Source: Beggiatoa alba B18LD
GTDB taxonomy: Bacteria > Pseudomonadota > Gammaproteobacteria > Beggiatoales > Beggiatoaceae
Reading direction: 5' to 3'
Length of the DNA stretch: 64,000 nucleotides
NCBI RefSeq assembly: GCF_000245015.1
Contig: NZ_JH600070.1
Span: 1,876,637 to 1,940,636 of the forward strand
Every line of letters starts with the position of its first letter. Position 1 is the stretch's first letter. Under the pieces are notes generated by a model that worked only from the letters and a program-made list of their open reading frames with translations, made no database searches and was not told the origin of the DNA. Below, one piece after another: positions 1-8,475 of this stretch. The translations under genes were made by a program, and so were the position numbers.

Positions 1-371
1 TCATCTTCTTCCGCTTCTGCCATTTGTCCTAAGGTGTCGACAAAAATTTCGACGACTTTGTCATAAGAGAAACTATTTTTAGTGCCTGATTGTTGTAATA
101 CGTCTAAATAAGCAATAGAAACAGATTGTTCCGCTAAAGTGCTGACAACAGTGTCATAGGAAAAGGAGAAAGCACCGACAGGGTCAACTAATTTACTTTG
201 TTGAAAATTAATAAGTTCTGTCTTTAAGTCATCTTGTTGAATAGATAAGTCTAAAGGTGCTGGTTGTAAATTGGCTTCTTTAACATCACTTAGTTGGCTA
301 CATCCTGTCACTAACCCAACATAGGCTAACAATAGACAGGAAAACCCATTGATTTTTTTAGATTGAAACAT
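1..371 (-). CDS. putative lipoprotein, 3' end outside window
   Basis: Reading in from the left edge on the minus strand, an open frame starts at ATG 371 and stays open for 123 codons to the window border, so the C-terminus is missing. The N-terminus has a basic start, a hydrophobic stretch and a lipobox-like VTGC at about residues 22-25. This suggests signal peptidase II processing and anchoring in the envelope. The visible mature part is acidic and polar with no motif I recognise. It is divergent from the exported-protein gene that starts at 541. Function unknown. Confidence 0.6.
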   Translation of the reverse strand, partial: MFQSKKINGFSCLLLAYVGLVTGCSQLSDVKEANLQPAPLDLSIQQDDLKTELINFQQSKLVDPVGAFSFSYDTVVSTLAEQSVSIAYLDVLQQSGTKNSFSYDKVVEIFVDTLGQMAEAEED

Positions 372-540
372 AAGCGCTAGCACTGCTCCCTGTATTTAAA
401 TTTATTATTTATGATTAGGTGACAACACCTATTGATTATTCTAACGATTCTTATTTACAAAAGATATATAATGAGTGAAATCTCATATTGTCTATTTATT
501 CAACCAAAAATTCCATTTTCTTTATAGGAGTTATTCAGTA

Positions 541-1053
541 ATGCGTTTTTACTTTTCTGTTCTTTTAAGTAGTTTGTTGGTTTTACATAGCAGTATCAGT
601 TTGGCGAAATCTGATGAAGCGGCGATAACTGAGGCAAATAGCATTGTAGATGAGTTAGTTGCGCTCACTAAACAAGGACGGGACATGACAGCTTTACGGG
701 CAGAGGCTGATAAAACTGCTTGTAAGGCGAAAAAGGAAACCTTGCAACAAGCAAGCGAAGCTTTGTTAATTCGGGTTTATCGTTTACCTGATAATTTCAG
801 ACCGCCTATGCAAAATGTGCTGATGGACATTTTTAACTGTGTTTCTTGTGAGGAAACAGCACTTCATTCTTGCGATTTAATGGATGAAGGTATCCCAAGC
901 TTGCGTGAATTTTTAAAAGACCCAAGTGCTGTTAACCCTGTGAAAGAATTAACGGTATCTCCTAATTCAAAAACAGTGGTACAGCCTGCTACTTCTTTAG
1001 CAATTCAGCCAGCCCCCGAAGCCCCTGCGACAACAAGCACTGAGCAAAAATAA
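541..1053 (+). CDS. small exported protein, unknown function
   Basis: 170 residues. I place the start at ATG 541 rather than the upstream GTG 475, because 541 is preceded by a TAGGAG ribosome site and opens directly into a classical signal peptide (MRF, about 15 hydrophobic residues, then LAK). The mature part has four cysteines, including a C-V-S-C pair near residue 100, so disulphide or metal binding is possible. The tail is Pro/Ala/Thr-rich and looks disordered. It is probably periplasmic. No family recognised. A strong hairpin follows 37 bases after the stop. Confidence 0.7.
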   Translation: MRFYFSVLLSSLLVLHSSISLAKSDEAAITEANSIVDELVALTKQGRDMTALRAEADKTACKAKKETLQQASEALLIRVYRLPDNFRPPMQNVLMDIFNCVSCEETALHSCDLMDEGIPSLREFLKDPSAVNPVKELTVSPNSKTVVQPATSLAIQPAPEAPATTSTEQK

Positions 1054-1090
1054 GTTGTTATTGCGTCTTATTTGAATGTAGGAAATAGAT

Positions 1091-1120
1091 AGGGCAGGTA
1101 AGTAATCACTTATCTGCCCT
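1091..1120. terminator. bidirectional terminator between convergent genes
   Basis: Stem AGGGCAGGTAAGT pairs with ACTTATCTGCCCT (one G-U pair) around loop AATC. It is followed by ATTTGTTTTG on the plus strand and a comparable AT-rich run on the minus strand. It lies between the stops of the exported-protein gene and ssb, which converge, so it can serve both. Confidence 0.75.
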
Positions 1121-1176
1121 ATTTGTTTTGACATTCTATCTATTATTTTGAAGCGGATTATATACTCAAGACCTTT

Positions 1177-1713
1177 TTAGAAGGGAATGTCGTCATCGAA
1201 ATCGCTAGGGGGCGGATTATTGTTCGTTGCGGCGGGTTGTGGCGTGCGGTTAGTAGCGGGCGCAGGGTTTGCACGGGGTGGGGTGTTGGATTGCATTGCG
1301 GGTGGTGGCGGTGGTGCATAATTACTATTATTGCCTTGTCCTTGACCATAATCCGCAGAATATCCTTCATTATTACGGTTATTACTTCCTAACATGGTCA
1401 TTTCTCGCGCCACAATTTCAGTGGTATAACGTTCTTGACCGTTATTATCTTGCCATTTACGGGTTTGTAATTTGCCTTCTACATAAATCAAAGAGCCTTT
1501 ACGCAGATATTCGCCCACAATTTCGGCTAGACGTTCAAAAAATACTACACGATGCCATTCTGTCTTTTCCTGCTTTTGCCCTGATTGTTTATCTTTCCAC
1601 TGTTCACTGGTTGCTAAACTAATATTTGCCATCGCAGAGCCAGAAGCACTATAACGTACTTCAGGATCATTGCCTAAACGACCCACCAAAATTACTTTAT
1701 TGACACTAGACAT
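1177..1713 (-). CDS. ssb: single-stranded DNA-binding protein
   Basis: 178 residues. The N-terminal OB fold (about 1-110) carries the usual SSB start [20 protein letters not shown] and the W-H-R-V-V-F block. A Gly/Asn/Pro-rich flexible linker follows, ending in the acidic tip DDDIPF, which in the family docks partner proteins of replication and repair. It binds ssDNA as a homotetramer during replication, recombination and repair. The start is supported by GAGGAG eight bases upstream of ATG 1713. It is a single-gene unit, convergent with the exported-protein gene. Length is normal for gammaproteobacterial SSB. Confidence 0.97.
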   Translation of the reverse strand: MSSVNKVILVGRLGNDPEVRYSASGSAMANISLATSEQWKDKQSGQKQEKTEWHRVVFFERLAEIVGEYLRKGSLIYVEGKLQTRKWQDNNGQERYTTEIVAREMTMLGSNNRNNEGYSADYGQGQGNNSNYAPPPPPAMQSNTPPRANPAPATNRTPQPAATNNNPPPSDFDDDIPF

Positions 1714-2123
1714 TTATTATTCTCCTCAAAAAATTCAAATTGGCAGGTAGTTTGTATCTACAAGATAAATAAGCCATAAAATTATTGATAACAATATATG
1801 TTACACAATTCTGCCACTTCATAAATTCTCATTATAATGTATGAATAAACAGTATAAAACACTAGACCCAGAGAAATTAGCACGTAATATGCACAATATT
1901 TTTTTGCATTTTATGAGTCATGATGTTCACATTTAATATGCAGTAACTATAGGATTTATTTTAAATAAATGCTTTTATCATTATTTAATGAAATACCTTT
2001 AAATGCCTTGTGTTCTCACCCATACCAAGGGGAAGGCAATTCGTAAAAATAGTCTGTATGATATGCCATCAGCCTAAAGCAAGTGATTTATTATTTTTCA
2101 TCAATTATTAGTTATACGGTTAC
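1714..2123. other. intergenic region between ssb and cheY
   Basis: About 410 AT-rich bases between divergent genes, so it must hold the promoters of ssb (minus) and the cheYAW operon (plus). Apart from the ssb ribosome site at its left edge, I see no convincing -35/-10 pair, hairpin or member of the dispersed repeat families, and no plausible short gene. Confidence 0.5.
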
Positions 2124-2492
2124 ATGAAAATAACGCAAATACTCATCAGTGATGATTCTACATCGATGCGGCAAATGCTCGCATTTACGCTAACGCAAGC
2201 GCGTTATAGCGTGACTGAGGCAGATGATGGCGAACAGGCTCTCGCGCTTGCGAAAGAACATCCATTTGATTTAGTTATTACCGACATCAATATGCCTAAA
2301 CTAGATGGGTTAGCATTAGTGCGAGAATTACGCACACTTCCTGCTTATCAATTCAAACCCATTTTATTATTAACCACAGAAACAGACCCTGAAAAAAAAT
2401 TACTCGCAAAAACCAGCGGGGCAACAGGTTGGATTAATAAGCCTTTTGACCCTGATAAACTGCTAGCGGCAATTCGTAAAGTGTTGGGATAA
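2124..2492 (+). CDS. cheY: CheY/PilG-like single-domain response regulator
   Basis: 122 residues, one receiver domain. The acidic pocket is D10-D11, the phospho-acceptor is D54 in ITDINMP, the switch Thr is T84 and the conserved Lys is K106 in NKP. All are present, so it should be phosphorylated by the CheA encoded five bases downstream and signal to a motor (flagellar switch or type IV pilus machinery). No output domain. The window shows type IV pilus genes and no flagellar genes, so a gliding or twitching role is a reasonable inference. First gene of cheY-cheA-cheW. Confidence 0.92.
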   Translation: MKITQILISDDSTSMRQMLAFTLTQARYSVTEADDGEQALALAKEHPFDLVITDINMPKLDGLALVRELRTLPAYQFKPILLLTTETDPEKKLLAKTSGATGWINKPFDPDKLLAAIRKVLG

Positions 2493-2497
2493 ATATC

Positions 2498-4810
2498 ATG
2501 GCAATAGACATGACAGAAGTACGCCAATTATTTTTCGAGGAAAGCTTTGAAAGTCTCGACACCATGGAAGCAAACTTACTCGATTTAGATATTGGTATTG
2601 TTGATACGGAGTTAATTAATAGTATTTTCCGCGTGGCGCATTCGATTAAAGGTGGCGCGGGTATTTTTAAATTTGAACAAGTTGTACAGTTTGCTCACAC
2701 GGCAGAAACGTTACTTGATAGCTTACGTACTAATCAACGTTGGGTAACTCAAGAAACAATAGATGTTTTACTACAAGCGGTTGACATCCTGCGTATGATG
2801 CTCACCCGCTTAAAAGAAAATATCAGTTATAACGAAACGGATTTACAAGCTATTCAAGAGGCTCAACTGAGTTTAGAAACTATGTTGAAAGTGCCTCAAC
2901 CAATAATTGTCCCAACCCTTAGCAACATAGAAGCAACAATAGTAGAAGCAGAAAACACCGCCCCGCCCGCTTCATCTCTCTTAACAACATCCGTTGTCGC
3001 GCCTATTGTCACCGAAAATAAAACATCCCCTCAGATAAAAGGCTGGCGCATTGTTTTTAAACCGCATTCAGACTTACTGAAAACAGGTAATGATCCTGTT
3101 AATCTTTTTCGTGAACTTGCAACACTTGGGCGCATTGAAATACAGGTTAATACTGAACAATTACCGCCCTTTGTAAACCTAGACCCTAAACAATGTTATC
3201 TAAGTTGGACATTAACACTCTACGGTGATATTCCTCGCACGGCTATCGATGAAATTTTCGAATGGGTAGAAGGTGATTGTTATCTGGAAATTACAGCACT
3301 CGACGCGCTTTCCTCTGCAACAACATCAAGTGCAAGCGATAGGGGACAAAGCAGTGATGAATCTTCTATAACGACCAATGATATAGAAGCAGTATCTGTC
3401 GTACAAAAAACAGAGCCAGTCATTAAACTTATCGACGAGCTTGAGGCGGTTTCTAGCAATCTAAACCAGCTACCGCAAGCAGACACTAATACCTCGCAAG
3501 CGATTAATCTACCCAATTTAGACCCTGAAGAGCTTGAAGAGTTTCCCATTGAAAAAAAGAAAAACCGCGATAACACTCGTAACGCATCAGGCAATGATAA
3601 TTCAATCCGTGTCAGCATCGACAAAATTGATGCACTTATCAATATGGTGGGAGAATTAGTAATAACCCAATCTATGCTTGATCAAATTGGAGAGAATTTT
3701 GACCCCTCTAAACTCACCCAATTGCGCGATGGACTGACTCAATTAGAACGTAACACCCGCGAACTACAAGAAAGTGTCATGCGCATTCGCATGTTACCTA
3801 TCAGTTATTCTTTTAATCGCTTTCCCCGTTTGGTGCATGACCTGAGCGTACAACTGAATAAAAAAGTAGAACTTAAACTCTCAGGCGAAAATACAGAACT
3901 TGATAAAACGGTTCTTGAAAAAATGAATGACCCACTGGTTCACCTTGTCCGCAACGCCCTAGACCACGGCATAGAATCTCCTGCTCAACGGCTGGAACTT
4001 GGCAAACCTGAAACAGGCATTCTACACCTACATGCCTATCACCAAAGTGGCAATATTATCATTCAAATCAGCGATGATGGAGCAGGCTTTGACCTGAAAA
4101 AAATCCATCAAAAAGCGATAAAACTAGGATTGATAGACCCTAAAGAAACCCCAACAGCAGAAGAACTCTATGAATTTATTTTTCACCCAGGGCTTTCTAC
4201 CAGCGACCAGATTAATGATGTTTCAGGGCGTGGTGTGGGGATGGATGTGGTTCGACGCAATATTCGCATGTTAGGCGGTAGCATTGATATCCGCTCGGAA
4301 CAAAACAAAGGCACTATATTCACCATTCGTTTACCGCTCACCCTCGCTATTCTGGATGGACAACTGGTGAAAGTTGGGCAAGAAATTTATATCCTCTCCC
4401 TGCTTTCCATTATTGAATCGCTACATATCAATAAAAAACTGGTGAGTAGTCTTGCAGGACAAGCCGAAGTTTATAAACTCCGTGATGACTATATTCCCAT
4501 TGTTCGCCTCTACTCACTTTTTAATATTCAAACGGATATTACAGATTTAGACAAAGGCTTATTAGTCATTGTAGAAGGAGAAGGACAAAAAATTGGACTT
4601 TTCGTTGACGAATTACTTTCGCAACAACAAATTGTCATCAAAAGCCTAGAAAGTAATTACAAACAAGTGGAAGGTGTTTCTGGTGCAACCATACTTGGTA
4701 ATGGGAGTGTTGCCCTTATCATTGATATTGCAGGACTGATACGCCTTTTTCATCAGCAAACAGCCTTCCCCCGAATTCGCCCACGCATCACGCAGGAACT
4801 GATGACATGA
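2498..4810 (+). CDS. cheA: chemotaxis histidine kinase CheA
   Basis: 770 residues. The N-terminal Hpt domain has phospho-acceptor H48 in HSIKGGAG. A middle region near 185-265 resembles the extra domain of many non-enteric CheA proteins. An acidic linker follows, then the dimerisation helices (from about 375). The HATPase domain has N-box NDPLVHLVRNALDHG (near 475), G1 DDGAGF and G2 GRGVGMDVV (near 577). The CheW-like regulatory domain is C-terminal (about 625-765). It autophosphorylates in response to chemoreceptors and passes phosphate to CheY. It overlaps cheW by four bases (ATGA), so the two are translationally coupled. No cheB or cheR accompanies it here. Confidence 0.96.
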   Translation: MAIDMTEVRQLFFEESFESLDTMEANLLDLDIGIVDTELINSIFRVAHSIKGGAGIFKFEQVVQFAHTAETLLDSLRTNQRWVTQETIDVLLQAVDILRMMLTRLKENISYNETDLQAIQEAQLSLETMLKVPQPIIVPTLSNIEATIVEAENTAPPASSLLTTSVVAPIVTENKTSPQIKGWRIVFKPHSDLLKTGNDPVNLFRELATLGRIEIQVNTEQLPPFVNLDPKQCYLSWTLTLYGDIPRTAIDEIFEWVEGDCYLEITALDALSSATTSSASDRGQSSDESSITTNDIEAVSVVQKTEPVIKLIDELEAVSSNLNQLPQADTNTSQAINLPNLDPEELEEFPIEKKKNRDNTRNASGNDNSIRVSIDKIDALINMVGELVITQSMLDQIGENFDPSKLTQLRDGLTQLERNTRELQESVMRIRMLPISYSFNRFPRLVHDLSVQLNKKVELKLSGENTELDKTVLEKMNDPLVHLVRNALDHGIESPAQRLELGKPETGILHLHAYHQSGNIIIQISDDGAGFDLKKIHQKAIKLGLIDPKETPTAEELYEFIFHPGLSTSDQINDVSGRGVGMDVVRRNIRMLGGSIDIRSEQNKGTIFTIRLPLTLAILDGQLVKVGQEIYILSLLSIIESLHINKKLVSSLAGQAEVYKLRDDYIPIVRLYSLFNIQTDITDLDKGLLVIVEGEGQKIGLFVDELLSQQQIVIKSLESNYKQVEGVSGATILGNGSVALIIDIAGLIRLFHQQTAFPRIRPRITQELMT

Positions 4811-5304
4811 ACGAAGAAAAAAAGCAGGTTATTAATAAATATTTAACTTTCGTTCTTGCTACAGAAGAATATGCCGTTGATATTCTTCGCGTGCAAGAAA
4901 TCAAAGGCTGGACAAAAGTAACCAGTATTCCTAATACACCTAACTATATTTGTGGTGTTATCAACTTACGTGGGCTTATTGTTCCTATCATAGACTTACG
5001 CCTGCGGTTTGGTTTAGAACGTCAAGAATATGGCTTAATGACAGTTGTCGTTGTGCTTAAGGTCTTATCCTCAGGACGAGAACGCACCATGGGCATTGTG
5101 GTCGATGCCGTTTCTGATGTGTACGATATTGCTGAAAGTGATATTAAACCGCCTCCTGATTTTGGCAGTGTTATCAGCATCGAATTTGTAAAAGGACTCG
5201 CCACTGTTGGTGAAAAAATGGTGATTCTTCTTGATATTGATAAATTATTAAACTCTCAAGAATTAGCCATTATTGAAAATGTGAGCCATCACCATCCTGC
5301 TTAA
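4807..5304 (+). CDS. cheW: chemotaxis coupling protein CheW
   Basis: 165 residues, one CheW beta-barrel fold with the recognisable blocks YAVDILRVQEIKGW, the Y-I-C-G-V-I-N-L-R-G-L-I-V-P-I-I-D-L-R core and a C-terminal K-M-V-I-L-L-D-I-D-K-L strand. It links chemoreceptor tips to CheA. The start ATG 4807 overlaps the cheA stop. Last gene of the operon; a palindromic repeat followed by eight T residues at 5330-5369 probably ends transcription. Confidence 0.95.
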   Translation: MNEEKKQVINKYLTFVLATEEYAVDILRVQEIKGWTKVTSIPNTPNYICGVINLRGLIVPIIDLRLRFGLERQEYGLMTVVVVLKVLSSGRERTMGIVVDAVSDVYDIAESDIKPPPDFGSVISIEFVKGLATVGEKMVILLDIDKLLNSQELAIIENVSHHHPA

Positions 5305-5722
5305 ACATCCGCCCATGCAGAAAAATTAAGACCTGTTAGGTTTTGAAAACCTAGCAGGTCTTTTTTTTGTCTGAATCGGGATTCACAGGATTTTCAGGAG
5401 ATGCCGAGGACTGGCAGTCCTAAATTTAAATCACTTTATGATAATCTGAGTTCTGCGAGTTTATTTTAAAAAGACAACAGCTTGTCTGAATCAGAATTCA
5501 CAGAATTTTCAGAATTAGCAGAATTAAAAAGCGTGATTCGCATTAATTTCTTGGTTTAAGGGTTTTAAATCCTGAAAATCCTGATTCAGACAAGGTTTTA
5601 ATCTTGTCTGGTGAAACCTTTTCACGTGTTCCGACAGACCTGCTAGGTTTTCAAAACCTAGCAGGTATCTGTTTTATTTTATAAATCTCGCCGAACTCAC
5701 GTTTATGATACGTTTACTATAC
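5305..5722. repeat. composite intergenic repeat block A
   Basis: A mosaic of dispersed modules. It contains a 30-base palindrome (5330-5361) followed by T8, GTCTGAATC-type units at 5370-5400 and 5483-5525, a GAGGACTGGCAGTCC piece with a following AAATTTAAATCACTTTATG block (5403-5440), an opposite-strand CTGATTCAGAC unit (about 5582-5598), a second palindrome (5637-5666), a CGCCGAACTCA border (about 5687-5699) and a half terminal repeat TACGTTTACTATA at 5709-5721. Two modules face each other, so long hairpins are possible. No coding potential. Confidence 0.85.
5330..5369 (+). terminator. palindromic repeat acting as cheYAW terminator
   Basis: The arms GACCTGTTAGGTTTT and AAAACCTAGCAGGTC pair (one G-U) around a minimal G loop, followed at once by TTTTTTTTG. 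It lies 25 bases after the cheW stop. The same palindrome recurs elsewhere in the window, so a mobile or dispersed repeat seems to have been co-opted as an intrinsic terminator. Confidence 0.65.
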
Positions 5723-6841
5723 TTAATGGCTTTCACGCCCAATCACTTCTGCACCGTTTGGATTGACACTGTGACAGAACCACCAACTATAAACTTGTTC
5801 CCGTTCATTTAAGGCTTTATGAATTTCATAACCTGCGTGGTTTGCCTCCTCCATTGACCCCGTCATCACATACATTGTAGGGCCTGAGCCACTAATCCCG
5901 AGGGCATAACGTGGGCTTTCAGGATTATCTGCATTTAAAGCCTGTACAACTTGTTTTGCAGTGCTATAGCCCTTGATATGCTGCCCACGGATAGGCTCAA
6001 TAATGGTATTGGTTGCATGTTTCAATAATAAGCCTAAATCTTGACTCATCAGCGCACGCATCACTTCCATCTTATGGTCTCCCGCAGACTCTGCGACTTG
6101 CCAACCGACGGTTTTATCTTTTAACACAGCCGTCATGTGTGAAGTGCTGATTGCAAAATCAGGCGTAATTGTAACAACATGCAAATTAGGCGGGCAGTTG
6201 AGCGCGAGGACATTGGGGCTATCACCAACACTGGGCGGAATATAAATTAAATCCCCTTTCACCACGAGGGGGGCGACGTTATCGAAGAAAATTCGCCCTG
6301 CTGCAATCCGTTCACCTTCCGCAGCTAAACGGAGTAAGCGACGTTGTCCATCTGAACTATCCGCAATGGGAGAACCATATAAGGCATCAATACCGATAAC
6401 AATGGCTGCACTAGAGGCACTACCGCCTAATCCTAACCCTGTTTGCCCATTGGGTGTATGGATAATGATGGTAATGCGGAAACCATCTTCAATGGGTCTT
6501 TCGCTTAACGTTGCAATTTGTTGACAAGTGGCTTGGGTCAATAAGCGCACAACGTCTTTTTCTGGATGGCGATTGATTTCATCTAACAATTGGCTAAATG
6601 TCACAGGGTCATCCCAAAAACCATCTGCATCACATTTACGCACTAGAATATCGAGTTCAATAAGCCCTTTTTTACCTGATAAACGTTCTATTTGCATCCA
6701 ATTACCAGGCCCACCTTCTGCGTCATATGCACCCAGCGGAGGGCGACGGCAAAGTTTGCCTGCACGGTCAAACAATCCGCCAAAGTTGGCAATTTGTGCG
6801 GGGGCTATCATGGTTATTTTGTTGTAAATGAGTTTCGACAT
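5723..6841 (-). CDS. thrB: GHMP-family kinase, probable homoserine kinase
   Basis: 372 residues. Motif 1 is APAQIANFGGLFD, a variant of the family's PASxANLGxGFD. The ATP-binding motif 2 is GLGLGGSASSAA (about residues 135-146) and motif 3 is GISGSGPTMY near the C-terminus. These define a GHMP kinase, and the GSGPT motif fits homoserine kinase (ATP + L-homoserine to O-phosphohomoserine, threonine synthesis). Its immediate downstream partner of unknown function belongs to DUF2782, which often accompanies thrB in gammaproteobacteria. It is about 60 residues longer than classical ThrB, and motif 1 is unusual, so another GHMP substrate is possible. Confidence 0.65.
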   Translation of the reverse strand: MSKLIYNKITMIAPAQIANFGGLFDRAGKLCRRPPLGAYDAEGGPGNWMQIERLSGKKGLIELDILVRKCDADGFWDDPVTFSQLLDEINRHPEKDVVRLLTQATCQQIATLSERPIEDGFRITIIIHTPNGQTGLGLGGSASSAAIVIGIDALYGSPIADSSDGQRRLLRLAAEGERIAAGRIFFDNVAPLVVKGDLIYIPPSVGDSPNVLALNCPPNLHVVTITPDFAISTSHMTAVLKDKTVGWQVAESAGDHKMEVMRALMSQDLGLLLKHATNTIIEPIRGQHIKGYSTAKQVVQALNADNPESPRYALGISGSGPTMYVMTGSMEEANHAGYEIHKALNEREQVYSWWFCHSVNPNGAEVIGRESH

Positions 6842-6894
6842 AAATCCTCAAGTTGTCAGGCGTGAATACAGGTGTTTATCAGGCGGTGCATGAT

Positions 6895-7263
6895 TTACCA
6901 AGAGAATAAAATCCATTGATTGAGATGATTATTTTCATCAAGTGCAAAACGATTTGTTTCTAGTACACCATCCCCATCCATATCAAGTAGGTAGTAAGCA
7001 GGCCCTACTTGCGGGGTAACTTTGACCATCGTCAATTGTCCATTAACACGGTATTCTTGAATAGTTTTCTCAGCTTGACGAATAATTGTTACTTCTGGCT
7101 CTATACGCTCGATAGGCTGGTCATTATTGACAGGAGGCATTGCTTCTGTGGGTGTTTTGGAGTTGCTGAGAATATTAGGAGGACTAGGCGCATCTTTATC
7201 AGCATGAACCACTCCCGACAAACAGAGCAGGAGAAGGAATAAATAGTTTATCTTACGCATCAT
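6895..7263 (-). CDS. DUF2782 family exported protein
   Basis: 122 residues. The N-terminal signal peptide ends near VVHA (about residue 21). After a Pro/Asn-rich spacer comes the conserved DUF2782 block: PEVTIIRQAEKTIQEYRVNG, then MVKVTPQVGPAYYLLDMDGD and the end QWILFSW. Function is unknown in the family; it is probably periplasmic or envelope-attached. It sits between the LOG-family gene and the GHMP kinase on the same strand, with 14 and 53 base gaps, so an operon is likely. A start at the first or second Met makes no functional difference. Confidence 0.85.
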   Translation of the reverse strand: MMRKINYLFLLLLCLSGVVHADKDAPSPPNILSNSKTPTEAMPPVNNDQPIERIEPEVTIIRQAEKTIQEYRVNGQLTMVKVTPQVGPAYYLLDMDGDGVLETNRFALDENNHLNQWILFSW

Positions 7264-7277
7264 AATATCCCTATCGT

Positions 7278-8000
7278 CTATAAATTGAATAAATCGGTTA
7301 CTGTTTCGGCTTTTTCTGCACGTTTTTCGTAGTAATCAAAAATTGTTTTAACCACCATCTCCGCACTATCCACAATAGTGATGAGATTCATATCCTCTGG
7401 CGAAATGGTTCTATGTACTATCAGCGTATTATGCATCCAATCAATCAGACCTTGCCAATATTCACGACAAACAAGAATAATGGGGATACTTGGAATTTTA
7501 TGCGTTTGTACAAGGGTCAACACTTCGGCAAGCTCATCGAGCGTGCCAAATCCACCAGGAAGCACAACATAAGCAGAAGAGTAGCGCACAAACATCACTT
7601 TGCGTGCAAAAAAGTGGCGAAAATTAAGGGCAATATCTTGGTAACTATTCGCTTTCTGTTCGTGAGGTAAGGTGATATTTAAGCCAATACTGGGAGAATG
7701 TCCCGCAAACGCGCCTTTATTGGCAGCCTCCATAATTCCAGGCCCTCCCCCACTAATAATGGCAAATCCAGCATCCGATAGCGATTTCGCAATCTCTTCT
7801 GCCATCTGACAGTAAGGATGTTCAGGGGGAAAACGTGCTGAACCGAATAACGTGACTGCGGGAACAACATCAGATAATTGCTCAAATCCCTCCAAAAATT
7901 CTGACATAATTTGTAGGATTCGCCATGCTTCTCGCCCTTGGGAAACATCACTGCGGTTAGAAAGTGGCGGACGCATGAGTGGCGTGGGGCGTTTTGTCAT
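7278..8000 (-). CDS. LOG-family phosphoribohydrolase-like protein (TIGR00730)
   Basis: 240 residues from ATG 8000. A GTG at 8054 would add 18 residues, but these are basic and Cys/Ser-rich with no clear ribosome site, so I prefer 8000. It has a Rossmann fold with SGGGPGIMEAANKGA and the signature PGGFGTLDELAEVLTLVQ of the LOG/lysine-decarboxylase-like family. Characterised members cleave nucleoside 5'-monophosphates to base and ribose 5-phosphate. It is cytoplasmic. First gene of a probable operon with the DUF2782 gene and the GHMP kinase. The precise substrate cannot be told from sequence. Confidence 0.88.
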   Translation of the reverse strand: MTKRPTPLMRPPLSNRSDVSQGREAWRILQIMSEFLEGFEQLSDVVPAVTLFGSARFPPEHPYCQMAEEIAKSLSDAGFAIISGGGPGIMEAANKGAFAGHSPSIGLNITLPHEQKANSYQDIALNFRHFFARKVMFVRYSSAYVVLPGGFGTLDELAEVLTLVQTHKIPSIPIILVCREYWQGLIDWMHNTLIVHRTISPEDMNLITIVDSAEMVVKTIFDYYEKRAEKAETVTDLFNL

Positions 8001-8074
8001 AACTTTAGTCTTACCTTTTTTTGAACGGCTATTTTTACAGCAAGATGATGACACAAGTATCTATCATCTGATTT

Positions 8075-8310
8075 TTAACCTGAGTTTTACGAGATTTATA
8101 AAACAAAATAGAGACCTACTAGGTTTTCAAAACTTAGTAGGTCTTTTTTTGTCTGAATCAGAGTTCACCGAATTTTCAGAATTAGCAGGATTAAAAAGCG
8201 TGATTCGCATTAATTTCTTGGTTTAAGGATTTTAAATTCTGTTAATTCTGAAAATCCTGATTCAGACAAGCTGTTGTCTTTTTAAAAGAAACTCGCAGAA
8301 CTGGGGTTAT
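8075..8310. repeat. composite intergenic repeat block B
   Basis: A CCTGAGTTTTACGAGATTT border (8080-8098) leads into a palindrome of the AGACCTACTAGG type (8112-8142) with a T7 run. Then come a GTCTGAATCAG unit (8150-8190), the opposite-strand CTGATTCAGACAAG unit (8258-8271) and the inverted border TTTTAAAAGAAACTCGCAGA (8281-8300). The order border, palindrome, unit, inverted unit, inverted border is the fullest form of the repeat. The rest of the gap to 8475 is AT-rich with nothing I recognise. Confidence 0.8.
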
Positions 8311-8475
8311 TTTTACGTCTAAAACATAAAAATCTTGTCTCTATCATTGTGTCATAGTGTCAGGATTCTCACCTAATAGTTAGCATTATGATGATGAGAA
8401 AATTAGCGTTTTAGAGAATGGGAAGGGATTAAAACAGGTGATAAGAAACGATTTAATACGTTATTTTTAAATAAT

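Noticed and set aside
475-540. GTG start at 475 for the small exported protein
   Set aside because: It would put 22 extra residues in front of a complete signal peptide; ATG 541 has a good ribosome site.
1269-1622. Open frame antisense to ssb
   Set aside because: It lies fully within ssb, whose protein is certain, and has an unlikely composition.
5403-5440. Intact copy of the 91-base TA element in block A
   Set aside because: Only the hairpin half and the AAATTTAAATCACTTTATG part are present and no left terminal repeat precedes it, so this is a fragment.
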